This document shows, one piece after another, positions 41,101 to 53,200 of a stretch of 64,000 bases of DNA. Location of the stretch: NCBI GenBank assembly GCA_010909165.1, contig VJWM01000063.1:496001-560000 (forward strand), in the 5' to 3' direction. Under the pieces are notes generated by a model that saw nothing but the letters and a program-made list of their open reading frames with translations, was not told the origin of the DNA and searched no databases. The stretch is from Anthoceros angustus (taxonomy: Eukaryota > Streptophyta > Anthocerotopsida > Anthocerotales > Anthocerotaceae). The position numbers and the translations under genes are program-made. Numbering within the stretch: position 1 is the first letter of the stretch; every line of letters begins with the position of its first letter.

Positions 41101-41825
41101 ACTCACCGTAACAAGCAATCTAACACGGTTCACTCACTCATACACAGAGGGAATCGCTATCTGCAGGTTTGGACAGACCTAAATGACCCACCATCAATTT
41201 AAGCAATCTCGCACAGAAGAAAGGGCAGAGAGTTTCGAGCTTCATTTCCAAAGGAAGGCAGCAGCTCAGACTGACCTGCTTCCGAGGGCGGCGTGCAGGT
41301 TGACAATGAGCTGCTCTTCGTGGTCTGTGAACCTGCCGTGCTTCAGGTCGGGCCGAAGATAATTCGTCCATCGCAGTCGACAGCTTTTTCCGCACCTCTG
41401 CAAACCTGTTCCAGGAATGGGAACATTGTTAGCAATATTGACAAGCTTCGAATGTGGATGGAACACCAGCTGCGGACTCATAACCTCGCATTCCAAGAGC
41501 TCGCTGATAAGACGACGTTGTAATACAAATTTACCAAAAGTAGGCAATGCAGCTCATGCCCAACCCATTACGCTTTCAAATCCTTCTGCCTCAAGGAGCA
41601 AGCATGACATCTACTCTACTTCAGCCTGATGGGTTCCAGACAGAAGGTGGGTCTGTGTTCCTACTAGGGCAAGTTATGCGACGAATTCTCACCAGCCTTT
41701 TTGGGAAGAGTCCGCCAGCTGCCTGTACCATGTTGCCCTATGCAGGCCATGAGCTTGGCATCCTCCTCTGGAGTCCAGGGCCCCCGTTTCACACTATCTT
41801 TCTCGCAGCATGGAGCCCTCCCCAT
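38176..41825 (-). CDS. MYB80: R2R3-MYB transcription factor, MYB80 orthologue
   Basis: Four exons: 41825-41693, 41405-41276, 39706-39361 and 39249-38176, giving 560 residues. The R2 repeat starts [20 protein letters not shown], and R3 continues [20 protein letters not shown] and [20 protein letters not shown]. Both intron positions in the repeats are the standard R2R3 ones. After the repeats, [34 protein letters not shown] and a C-terminal LLWDFSEL match Arabidopsis MYB80 (MYB103/MS188), which controls tapetum programming and exine formation. It is longer than the angiosperm protein (about 320 residues) because of a Ser/Gln/Gly-rich exon 4. The frame is open upstream of the conserved start to an ATG at 42047 (74 more codons). 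In a spore-bearing plant a role in spore-wall formation is inferred. Confidence 0.93.
39838..39908 (-). mobile_element. tRNA-derived SINE-like sequence in MYB80 intron 2
   Basis: On the reverse strand the box B GGTTCGATTCC is perfect and sits in a 5-bp T-arm (CTGGG/CCCGG). A box-A-like TAATGCTGTGGTTTGAGCG lies about 35 nt upstream. The anticodon stem does not pair and the acceptor arm is poor, so this is not a working tRNA gene. A tRNA-derived SINE head or tRNA pseudogene is the best reading; its tail and target duplication were not found. Confidence 0.5.
39909..41275 (-). other. Rest of MYB80 intron 2
   Basis: With 39707-39837, this is the unusually long second intron (1569 bp in all). At 40430-40460 a piece reading [13 protein letters not shown] resembles a Copia pre-integrase, but nothing else of an element supports it. 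A 134-codon frame (40592-40996) is basic and has no known motif. Confidence 0.4.
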
Positions 41826-44800
41826 GCAACCCACTTTCTTTACAAAACTGCAATGTGGAAAAATTGCTCTCCTCGCTTGCTTGCTGTTACGAACTCGCTC
41901 AAAGCCGAGGAGCAGATCGGAATACGAAATCTGGGCGCTAGTTACATCCCTGTGGACATCCCAAGCGGTTGAGTTCGAGCACAGGTTCTCGCAACCAGCT
42001 CCTGACGACTCGTCCCAAGCCTTGAATATGCAGGAAGCCCGGTCCAAGAGAGGGAGAGAATAATTTCAGGACTGTGACTGCCTTCGAGCTCGACGGCTGC
42101 CACAATTACTTCCACAATTCCGCAGATTGCGCGCACCAGCAGCTTAATTCAGTCGCCAATGTTCCCTATGACATGAACACAGCCAGGGCTGGGGAAATCA
42201 TTCAAACTCGTGATCCGATGCGCACAATACTTTGAAACACGCCTTCTTGTGTCCACGGAGGCCGAAGAATTGGCTTCCTTACACCCCACGCAAATACGTC
42301 TGACCACTGACCAGCTTGCAAGCTCGCAGCTTCCAGTTGGCAGCTTGGACACAGAGAACCAAAAGCAGAGAAGGACAGTATTGCGGCAGTTCCTGAGGGA
42401 AAGTTCAGGCATCCATTGACAAGGAGAGAGAGCAGCGGCTCAAAGCTCAATTCTGGCGGGGGACCAGTTCCGGTTCCTGCACCGGCAGTTGCAGTCGCAA
42501 TTTCAATTCGGGGAGGTGAGACTCGGGGAAGGCGGCAGCGGGGGAGGGGCAAAAGAGGAGCTGGAGATGGAGCTGGAGCTGGAGTCGGAGGTGGAGCGGG
42601 GTGTGGAGCTGAGAGGAGGAAGGCGGAGCACGGGGGGCTAACACAGTGCCGCGGGGGATCATCTGGCCGAGCCGCCGGAGGAAGCAGGCAGCAGGCAGGC
42701 AGGGAGGCGCTTGCAAGCACAGGCCTGGGCCGAGGGAATCAATCCATGAACCGGTCCTGCTTCCGCTGTATAAGCAAGGGCGGCATTGGAGGGGAGAGAA
42801 ACAGCACCCAACAGCGGCGGCAGCGACAGCGGCAGCAGGGAGAGAGAACCAGAGCGCGAGATAATCACACCGGCCCAGCAGCGGAGAGAGATGAAGCTCC
42901 CCGACCCCGACCCCGACCCCGTCCTCGTCCCAGCCCTCGTCCCTGTCCTGTCCTGGCCGAGTTGCGATGAACCACCTGTCCTGCTCCGACGTTGAGGAGC
43001 CGGAGGCGGGGCAGAGAGGCAACCATTGCAGCCGCGGTCAATGATCATTTACTGCAATCCACTGACTGACCCGGCTGCTGCTCCAAAATCTCTGCGAGCT
43101 TCCATGAATTCTCCGTTCCTGGAGAAATCCTTGGAGGCATGCAAGTGCAGTACAGCCTCCTACGTCAGGCCGCGGTGTTGGGTAGTGTCGGAACCGGAAC
43201 TTGTCAGGCCCAGGTCCTCTCTCCTCCGTCCGGCTCCTCCACACACGGCCAGTCCGAGCTCAGATGGAGCAGGCGGTTGGAGTAATTACAGAGCTCCGCA
43301 ACATCCTGCCAAAATGTGGTACAGTCTGATCTGGTTCGCCTTTTCGGCAGAGCCAGACCTCAAACCGCGCGAGACCTTGTTCAGTAGTGAGACCTCAAAG
43401 CGCCCCAGTTGGGTGAGACCTCAAAGCGAGAGACCCATCTTTCAGCTTTAAGTGAGGCCAGGCCGGGCCAGACCTGACGGCCATGCCCATGGCCATGGCC
43501 ATGAAGGGCCGGGCGGTATTCGGGGGGAGGGGAGGCCGGTCACGGGACACCCGGCGAGGCACGAGGGCCCGGCCGGTGGCCCAGCCTCCCGAACTCCGTG
43601 CCCTGCCGGTGGAGCCAGGCCAGCCGGTTTGTTTTAATTTCGGGCGGATTATTCAAAAACCCAAGCGGAGGAGGCGGAAGAGGGCGGGCCAAGACAGTGG
43701 GGCGGGCACGGAACGGGACCGGGAGGTGTGAACGGGGTCCGTACGGTCAGCACGCAATGTTGACTTTGACGCGCGGTGGACCCGATTTGACCGCTTGACC
43801 GGCCCCTAATGGCGTGAAAGGCAGGCTGATGGCGACAGCCGCGGACGGGCCGAGCCCTAACGCGGAAACGGGGCCCGTTGCGTGGCAGCGCAGAACATGT
43901 GAGGGCCCCGTTGCTGGTTGCTGCCTTTGCCCCTTCGCTTGGCTCGGATGGAGCTCAACAGTAACAAGTAACAGTAACAGTAACAGTAACAGTAACAGTA
44001 ACAGTAGCAGTCACGTGATCTCAACGATCCATAACGGAAAAACGAAACCCTTTTCGGTTGCGAATCGCGAATCATGCTGTTGCGCGTTTCACAGCTTTCA
44101 AGGCGCGGGGGTGCGCGGGGGCGCGGGAAGGGGGGCAGGCCTGCATCCTGAGGGCGGTGCGGGTAAGAAGCTCGGGTGAAGAGGTGCTTCGGGTTTCACC
44201 CTTTGTTACCTTCGGGGGTAATTTTGGTGCTTGGACGGGGCTGCGGGAGGAGCAAGGGTCTTCAGGACGGGAGGGAGAAAGGAAGAGGACGAAGGAGAAG
44301 GAGACGGAGAAGAAGAAAGAAGAAGGGAGCTCATGATGGACTGATGAGGTTAAGGAAATGAGGTCTGTTAGGGCAGAGTGTACAGGAGCTGGCGAAGAGG
44401 GATCCCATGAAAGAATGGAGTCAAGCAAATGAGGTTGCTTAGAGCGTGTTGTATTCTTCAGCATGGATTCTAGAAGGTGCGATGCCGTGGACGGCTGGAG
44501 CACCTGCAGGCGTCATCTTGTGCTGCTATTGTGGCACGAGGTAGCAAAGGAAGGAGTGAGGAAGGAGCGATACATGGTCCTGGATCCTGCGGCTGCTAGC
44601 TTCGGGCTCGTGCCGATCTGGAACACGAGCCAGGACTCTAAGAGCTGGAGCAGGATGAGGGCCGGGCTGCAGCTGTGATGTCAGGAACCGCGGTTCTTCT
44701 TTGTCTTGTGTGCCCTAGCTTGACTGGAGCATAAAGGTTGTTTGTCTGATTGTCGAGTGCTGAGGTAGGAATGTGCTGGGACGAGGAACATGGGATACGG

Positions 44801-46609
44801 AAACGTGGCTGGAGGGCTGAGAAGTTGTTTACATATGTGTGTGTTGTGTGGGCATGGGGTGCACATGTATGTACAAGCTTGTGGCGCGGTAACATAGTGC
44901 GTGAGATGGGAAAAGTCTGTGAGCGATGGAGCAGGACTGGAGACTGGGCCTGGAGAGTCAGTGACGACGACCAACACATGCGGATGACCAGGCCGTCCGT
45001 GCAAGGTTATGCAGGGAATATATGGGCCCATGGGTGCGCCCGCCACAACGGAAGCATGATGGATAGTGCGGCAAGGCATTGCAAGGACTGATAATCCAAG
45101 ACCCCCTTTCTGGCGCTGTAGCAACCAACGCCACTCATGAAAGCCTCATGTTCCGGCTTCCCTTCCACACCACATCACCCTGGCTACTTGCTTTCATTCA
45201 TCGCCTTATTTTATTAGGCTGCTTGCTTCCAAGCAGATACGGATATCTGTATGTGTGCACCAGGTGTCTGGGAATGTGTGACTGTCCCCCCTCCGCCCCT
45301 CCCCCTGGCTCCTTTACTGGGTGGAGTGGAGTTGAAGTGGAGTAGACAAACCAGCCCATGAGCTGTTGATCGGAAGCAGCACCCCGCTGCTTGCTTGTAG
45401 CCCATTCTTGAGCGACCTGTACTCTGCTAGGCTGATTCTGCCTGTGGGCATGTTAGTGACATCCAAGAGGGGGGCTGTTCGAGGTGAAGGTGACTGGTGT
45501 GACTGAGCTTGACTGTCTTCCCCGAGGGGTTGAACAGACTTTGACGACCCCAAACCCCATGTTGCTTTGCACTAAACCGGGTCGGGCCGGGCCGGGCCGG
45601 CCCTGGCATACGGAATCCGGAAGTACCTTAGACAGGACTGTAATGGAGAGCAAATTTGAGAGAGAGGGGAGGGGAGAGCACACTTTCGCTGAGTTTGCCT
45701 GCTGGTACGCAGGAATCTTGGGCCTTTCGATCCTGCATGTTAGATCTGCTAAAACGCCTGCAGGATTCTGTAAGCAAAGCCAAGTGCAAAGCAGAGTTCC
45801 CTAGGAGATTACAGGAGACATGTATGTGGAGGGCTCATCAAGCACCAGATGGAGAAAACGATGGGTTTGCAGATGGGTGGGATCATGAGGTAGGCGTGAA
45901 CTGGAACCCATTATAGCCAGGCAGTACTGACCATTCAATGATGCTGTGGTAAAGATAGTGGGCGTGAACCTCATCGTTGCTGGTGGTGCTGCGCATACAC
46001 ACTGGTAACTCCCCCTCCCTATGCTCGTCAATTCATGCTCGCCGGTTCAGTTGCAAGATGCGACATACGCACCGGTCTCTCAAGAAACACATCGCAACTA
46101 AATTTCACAGCTCCGAGTCATTCCTGCAGGCACAATCCAGGCATACTGTCTTGTCTGGAACACACTTTCCATGCCTCGCGCGAGCCTTACAGCCCACATG
46201 GAGTTTGGCTCTTCTTCCCACAAGAGAAAAAGACCCGCCTCTTCATCGTGATCACCCATCCCTCGGACGCAGTGGGTTTTCGGCAGCTCAACACCGCCCC
46301 TATGCCTAACCAGTACATACCAACGACATGCCCCAGGTTAGTGTCTCAGACATTTGACATAAACGTAACCACCCATGTCTAAGCTACGTCTCAATCATTC
46401 TGATACACCCGCAAATGGAGACAGCACCAGGGTCTCTGTCCTGTCTTATTGTTCATGATCCTTCTACAAAACTGTGGAGGGCGACGCCGACAACCTCCAG
46501 GTCCACCAGTTTTGGTGGTCAAAGTCTGGTTGGACCTTGAAACGGGCTTCGAAAGATAAGGGCCGATGACGTACTCATCGGGTCAGGAAACGGTGAAGCC
46601 GGTTGATTG
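41826..46609. other. GC-rich gene-poor interval upstream of MYB80
   Basis: No gene is supported in this 4.8 kb. It holds simple-sequence runs: GGAGCT-type repeats at 42560-42600, CCCGAC-type repeats at 42898-42925, the CAGTAA run at 43960-44008 and GA-rich DNA at 44270-44330. A G-box CACGTG lies at 44012-44017. Open frames up to about 190 codons exist on both strands at 42400-43000 but overlap and are of repetitive composition. MYB80 leader and promoter should lie at 41826 to about 43 kb. Confidence 0.5.
43960..44008 (+). repeat. CAGTAA hexanucleotide microsatellite
   Basis: About seven units of AACAGT with one phase slip near the left end (AACAAGT) and a terminal variant (AGTAGC). Confidence 0.9.
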
Positions 46610-48702
46610 TTACTTCGCCCCTTTGCTTTGAGAATGTAAAAACACGGCAGCGGACACCATCCTGAGGACCAAACCAAGTGCGACTGTCAGCTTCCAGCAG
46701 TGCAGGGTGATGCCTTCACTCACAGGCACACTATAGTGATATGTTGCACTTACAATGTACCGACAACGAAGGGCAAACTCAGCTTGTAATTGAAGAAGAT
46801 CTTCGACACAAGCGCTGTGAGAAGCATTGCCACTGAGGTGGCATACACCTGCACATCAGTTAAGGTAAAAGCATCAGTGCTCAATGACCTGTCCAGACTA
46901 GGGACCCCACAAAACTGGATTGGGAAAGTCGTACCTTCACAATGTTGTCAGCATACTTCATCACCATTGAGACAGCAATTCCACTGCAATTCCACGAAGG
47001 AAGCAATGTTAGTAATCTCGATGCTGGCAAAGGAAACAGAGGCTGCAGCCCCAGAAGGTTCACTAAGCCACACTCACCTGAGAGCGTGGTTGATTATCAT
47101 AATCACCACAGCCCATGTATAGCCATAGAATATTCCTCTGCATCAGCCGGCATCTGCTTGAGCAACATAGCCAGACATCTCTGATTGTGTGGGGCTTGAG
47201 ACGCAGTTACCTGTCAGCAATTTGATTGAAATCTTGTGTAACCATGGCGAACACATTGAACACCACACCAAACACATAAAGCCAGAAGTTCTGGACGTTT
47301 ATGTTCCTGAAGGGCCTCTCTTTCATAATCACCTAATAGGAGAACCACGACAAGCGCAGTTGCAGTGATTATGCACGTGAACAATGCACTGGCACTCCAT
47401 GAGTGCAGAATAGAAGCAGCAACAAGGTCAGACTAACCTCTGTATAGATGCCCGCGGCACCACTAAGTAGTGCCATAACCTGAACACGTAACAGATTAGG
47501 AGGCCAGCCACGAATGTACAGCATGAAAGACAATTACATAGACGAAGATAGGGGAAGAAACATACAATCGAGATTATCCATCCCTGTATCGGTGTGTCAA
47601 ACACATAGTAGGATCTGCAAGACCAGACATACGAAAGAAAATAAATAATTCCATGGGTCGCATTCAATCTGGAGCTCTGCAAGAAAGAAATTGAAGGACT
47701 GAATAGCAAATAAAAAGGAAGAGCAAAAAGGGAGACAAGGTACACGGAGTTCAGCTGCGCAGTTGTGCATCCTATTGTTAGCAGTGCGAATGCTGCCCAT
47801 TGTCTGGTGCTCAGCCTGGGACCGTCATGCCATATCAGGAATAATCAGGAGTCTGCCCATCTTCAAACTGCATTGCCATCCTTAAATTTCCTACGACTCA
47901 CGTTTTTTTCAGAAACATCCAATATAGTAGACCAGTGGAGATGATGTTCAGGTTCTTCAATATTTGATATGCGGGTGCATCAACGTACAGAAAGATGTGG
48001 TACTGCAGGTGAACAGATCACGGAAATGAGAAGCCATGTAGGTCACCAGCAAGTTTGTAGATTGAGTGTAAAGCACATCCACCAACCTGAAGAAGGTTCT
48101 TGATGAGGTACAGAGCAGCTGGAATTGGGTAGACCTTCAACTCATCCCACGAGGAGCTTAGGCTGCAGAATGAAGTGCTCAGAATCAACTTCCTCACGGA
48201 CTACACTACGCATGCATGCTACCCTCCTCGGTGTCTTTCTACCCTGTTCTTTCTCAAGAAAGTACCAGCTCCACATTACAGTGCTTTGCCAGATTGCATA
48301 ATTTCTCAAAAGACTCCTGCTTGAGTGTGCAGATTACATATTTACTTGTTATCTTCAGAGACGCCCTCTGTCACCCAAGTTCGTACAAGAGCCAGCAGTG
48401 AGATGCAACACTTCAGGACCTCGACCTGATCAGCGTACACATCCCAGTTCTGAAGATCACCATCACACAGAAGAGACTGCGAAATTTCTTCTTCCAACCT
48501 TCCCACAGGCATCTCTACCTTGACCACACAAGAATGAAGGTGGAAGTACTAATACCATGCAATTTGCTGAAGTGATGCTGTAATCGTAACGTTGCGTCTT
48601 CCTCTTGGACCAAGCAATCAAAATGCCCTGGGAGCTGGTTAAAAGTGTGAGAGCCACAGTCACGACGGCCCTGAGCATGTGAAATTTGTCCGTTAGACGC
48701 AT
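46610..48702 (-). CDS. CMP-sialic acid transporter-like nucleotide-sugar transporter
   Basis: Twelve exons join in frame: 48702-48556, 48425-48346, 48162-48087, 48002-47902, 47815-47744, 47614-47566, 47479-47438, 47332-47211, 47137-47078, 46983-46935, 46848-46754 and 46661-46610, giving 314 residues. Diagnostic pieces are TVALTLLTSSQGILIAWSK, YQILKNLNIISTGLLYW, GCTTAQLNS, LLSGAAGIYTE, NINVQNFWLYVFGVVFN and GIAVSMVMKYADNIVKVYAT. They match Arabidopsis At4g35335-type members of the nucleotide-sugar transporter family: Golgi membrane, about ten transmembrane helices, antiport of nucleotide sugar for nucleotide. The true substrate in plants is unsettled. About 40 N-terminal residues of relatives are missing, so a 5' exon (perhaps near 48900-49050, ERKLIDEEEATVKPEADDG) probably precedes the start used here. 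Confidence 0.88.
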
Positions 48703-50217
48703 GACCGCTCAACCAATGCCTGCCATACACCAATTACCGTGGACTCACTTGCGCCCCCATTGTGAAACTACCGCAGATGTCTGGCACTCCGTACGCCCTT
48801 TCAGACAAACTGCACCAGGAAAGAGACCATACCAGAGGTCAGAAACCCAACAACATTTTGCAATTCCCTTCTCCAAGAAGCAAAACAAAAAAGAAGAGAC
48901 ATCATACAGACCCCCGTCATCTGCCTCCGGCTTCACAGTAGCCTCCTCTTCGTCAATGAGCTTGCGCTCCTGCAAGCCATTGGCAATTGCAGTGTATTTT
49001 GCTGGCAGAGTTCGTTCGAATTGCAATACTTCCAAGAAAGAGGGGGCCAAGGGAGGGGAGTGTCCACTTGCTGCAAACCTGGTCCCTGAGCTTCCTGTTC
49101 TCCATGCCCACAAAATACTGTGCTGAGTGACGGCAAAGATGAAATTGGGTCCGTCAGTCACATCGCATTGCGGCCATCGCCTTGGGCACGCACACCCACA
49201 GACACACAATAGAGTGCCAGGTGGCGCGTAAATGCCGCCTTCCATCTCTGATTTTTGCGGATGTTTTTGGGGTCTACAACCCGGTTCACACAGCGGGGTG
49301 GGCGACGAAACGACGGCCGCGGGATGATGGCAGCGGGATGATGGCAGGCCACGCCTGACGGAGTCAGACAAAAGCGATGCGTAGAAGCTCGCAGATCGAT
49401 ACACGGCAGCTCTATACTTGCCAAGTCCGCAAGCTGATCTTGCCTGTGGCGAGTGGGCATTGCTAGGCCTGGTGCTCGCTGCCTGCGACGAAGTCCTGCC
49501 CACACTGCTCTCTCGAGCGGGTACCTGTAACCTGCTCTGCTTCTGCTGTAGCTCCTCTGAGATAGAGCCTGCTGCTCCTGCTCAACTGCTGCTGCACCTG
49601 TACCTCCCTCAGGACCTGCACCTGAACTTGCAGCTTTTCTCGCTGTCTGTGGCTGTTGCTGGGGTGGTGCCCAGTTTGTGATCTCGGCTTCCCATGAATG
49701 CAGTTGTCCGGACCCAGCCTCTGGATGCGGTCGCTGCATGCGCAAGGAATCGGGAGGTACTGGGGGCTGCCCTAGGGAGGTAGGTCGGGGTGGATTGCGT
49801 GCTGGGTTGTGTTGCTGAATTCGGAGCAGGCAGTGGAATGCGATGACAGGGATTCTCGGGGACGATGGTGGGTCTCCGGCTGCTGCCGCACAGATTGTGG
49901 GAAGTGGGAGGCGTTGGAGCTGGTTGAGGTGGATGGGCTCCAGCTGAGCTGAAGGAGGAAAGTGCGGTGGGGCAGGAATTTTGGGAGGGGTTTAGCACAG
50001 GTTTGGAAGGATTGGGATGAGTAGCAGCGGCATTCTCTCAGGAGAATATGAATGCAGCGAACATTTTCTGTAAGAAGTTGACGGATATCCCTGGATAGGA
50101 CTGGCTGCTCATGTGAAGCCTTAGGGTAGGCTCAGGACGAGTGAGAGTATCGTTGGAGGAGCAGGAGGAGTTTTCTTTGCAATCGGTTTATTGTAGCTGG
50201 CACAGTCGTCAGCAGCT
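48703..50217. other. Shared divergent promoter region
   Basis: Lies between the head-to-head transporter and ARF-GAP genes. It includes a likely 5' exon of the transporter (acidic frame ERKLIDEEEATVKP at about 48920-48990, reverse strand, with a strong CAA/GTGAGT donor near 48750). A CTG/CCTG-rich leader is seen at 49550-49640. No separate gene is supported. Confidence 0.5.
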
Positions 50218-53200
50218 ATGATGCAGTTCGCCAAGCTGGATGATTCTCCTATGTTCAGGAAACAGGTACATATCGTGCCTTCATATTTTCGGTTGGCTAT
50301 TGCTGCGGAATGAAGCCATGCATTGATGTTGGTTGAGCTGTTTCAGCTTCAACAACTGGAGGAGAGTGCCGAAGCTCTGCGCGACCGATGTCAGAAATTC
50401 TATAAAGGGTGCAAGAAATACACGTAATGTCCTGGACGCGCTGATGAGGGAGATTCAGTACCTGTACCGCTCTTGCTGGCTGAAGTCGGGTGCGATGATT
50501 ACTGTGTGTGAACGTTGATGCAGGGACGGGCTGGGTGATGCCTACGATGGAGACCTTGCTTTTGCAACTGCGTTGGAAAATTTCGGAGGTGGCCATGATG
50601 ATCCTATTAGCGTGGCGGTCGGAGGTTGTGCTCTATCCGGATTATACTTTTGTGGCATTGCTAGGATTATAGGGTCTGGAAGGCAGCCCATAACATTGCA
50701 TGGTCATCTTGCAGGCCCAGTGATGACCAAATTCACTATTGCTCTCCGAGAGATTGGTACCTACAAAGAGGTCCTTCGATCACAAGTAGGTGGTCACTGT
50801 GAGCTGAGGAAAGCTTGTGTTTCAGTTCAAGAAACCAAAGATATACTTGATGTGTGATCGGATTATCTTCTGCACTGTAAATGGGCTACTCTAACTATCT
50901 GCTAGCATCTCGACCTTGACCGGTCGGTGTTTTCTGGCATGTAGGTGGAGCACATGCTAAATGATCGTCTTACGCAGTTCGTGAGTGTGGATCTTCAAGA
51001 CGTCAAGGTGTGTCCTCAATTCAGTTGCATGTTCTCTGCCGTTCTCCAAAGCCCCTGTCTGTCGTTAGTGGGTCTGCAGGCTAATTGCTCCCTAATAACC
51101 AGCTTCCTATTTTTTGGGGTGACTGATCGCAGACTGTCAAGGTTGGTGACGCGCTTACAACTCAGGATATGCTGGCTTATTTTCTGCATAGCTGGTTATA
51201 CTGCTTTGGGCTTTACAGCTCTATGCTGCAGGAGAATCAAAAAAATTGGTTAAATTCTTGTGTAGCTTTCTGGTGATGGTGATATTAGGGCATGTTCCAG
51301 GTCTGCTAGCTGCAGAGCTATTCCCTGGCCTTGAAACCAGTGAAAGACTCATCATGTCGATGTTGCTGTAGAGTAAACCAGCATTAGCTTACTTGTAATA
51401 TGGTTCGAGACCCTTGCTGTGTAGAACCCCAACCAGTGGTTCTTCTCATTCTATCTCCCAGCCTTCACTGCTCGTTAGATTTTGAACAGTATGCTGCATA
51501 GTAAGTCAGGAGAATATGGTGCAGTTGAAGTTTGTAAGATGTTTACTGACGAGGTCTGTTCAAAATTCATGCATGATACCTGAGCTGCTGTTTATTTGCA
51601 GGAAGTGAGGAAACGATTCGATAAGGCAAGCCTGCAATATGACCAGGTAGTAATGCCCCTATGAGCGCCAAACGCTTTCAATTTCTCTTACCATCGAAGC
51701 TACAGGCAGTTTGCTCTTTCGGGATGCTGGGTTGGAGCTGTTATTGCTGGTAGGCCTTTTTGCTTGTTCTTATTGAGCCCTGAAACAGGTCCGAGAGAAG
51801 TTCTTATCATTGAAGAAAGATGCAAAACCTGATGTTATTGCTGAAGCTGAGGAGGTATGCTGTCTTATTTAAGCTTAGCTGTAGTGAAGGTGAAGCTTTG
51901 TGCAGATATCCTCTACATTTTGTGTCCACTGACATCTTGCATGACACTTTGCAGGACGTAAGGAATGCAAGGTCACTGTTTGAGCAGACGCGGTTCAACC
52001 TTGTATGTGATCAGTCACCCTTCTATAGTACTAAGGGAAATGAAATGGACAGATCCAAATAGGCTTTAATTTGTCTTTGTTTGATGTGGCCCCCGGTTGA
52101 CAATGTGCAAACTCTGCTTGCAGGTGACAGCTCTCTCCAACATTGAATCAAAGAAGAAGTTTGAGTTCTTAGAATCCGTGAGTGGTACAATGGATGCACA
52201 TTTACGTTACTTCAAACAGGTATGTCTCCTCCCCAGGTTGTTTCTACTATATCACGTCCTTTGAGATCTAGTGTTGAAAAGCCAATTTTAAGGGCATTGA
52301 GCTTAACAAGTCGGTTGTAAACACGTGGGTTCCTAGGGATATGAGCTACTTCATCAAATGGAACCATACATTCATCAGGTAAGCCACTTGGGTTTTCCAA
52401 TCCAGAGAATCTTAATTCATTGGGTCGACCAAGCACCTGCTAAAAACAGTGGATTCATCAAAACCTCGTGCACAGGTTCTCACATATGCTCAACAATCTC
52501 GCGAGCGAGCTAATTTTGAGCAAGCAGCACTAGCAGACAGGATGCAAGAGTTTAGAAGACAAATGGAAAGGGAATCTCTTCGCTCCAGTGATGAAGTGTC
52601 ATCAGCCGGTGATGGTATTCAGGCTGTTGGGAAGAGTTCTCATAAGCAAATTGAAGCTGTCATGCAGTCAACTCCCAAGGGCAAGGTGTGGACAGTTTGT
52701 AGTTTGTACGTGTAGGCTCGAAGATTACTTCGGTTTTGTTTCCTTCTTGACATTGCTTGTGCCTCCATTCCTGCAGATACAGACAATAAAACAAGGGTAT
52801 CTACTTAAACGATCCTCCAATTTACGTGGTGATTGGAAACGAAGATTCTTTGTTCTCGACAGCCGAGGCATGCTGTACTACTATCGAAAACAGTGGGGCA
52901 AGCCAACTGTAAGTCTAACTACTTGGCTTCTCTTGACGTTGAAGGGACCTAGGCTTCTGCCCAGATGCTTTCAACGGCATGGTTGCTGGATCATCATGCC
53001 GGTAAGAAGTCATAACATCTTTCTGAGTTGCTGAGGTACTTCATCACTTGCTCCCTGAGACGTTGCAGGATGACAAGACAATTGCACACCATACAGTGAA
53101 TTTGCTTACAGCTACCATAAAAGTTGATGCCGAGCAGAGTGATCTTCGATTCTGCTTTCGAATAATATCGCCTACCAAGAACTACACGCTCCAGGTGAGA

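Noticed and set aside
42416-43022. Forward (184 codons) and reverse (191 codons) overlapping frames
   Set aside because: GC-rich simple repeats (GGAGCT, CCCGAC) keep both strands open; no domain.
43026-43798. Series of GC-rich forward frames with a His-Gly-rich (MAMAMKGR) start
   Set aside because: Low-complexity CATGGC repeats; no conserved domain or splice structure.
48745-49503. 252-codon reverse-strand frame as a separate gene
   Set aside because: Only a short acidic part looks coding and fits a 5' exon of the transporter; the rest reads through likely leader and intron.
52212-52436. 74-codon reverse-strand frame in an ARF-GAP intron, first suspected to be an insertion replacing a BAR exon
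   Set aside because: It is the shadow of intronic sequence and the true exon [14 protein letters not shown] (52337-52378) on the forward strand.
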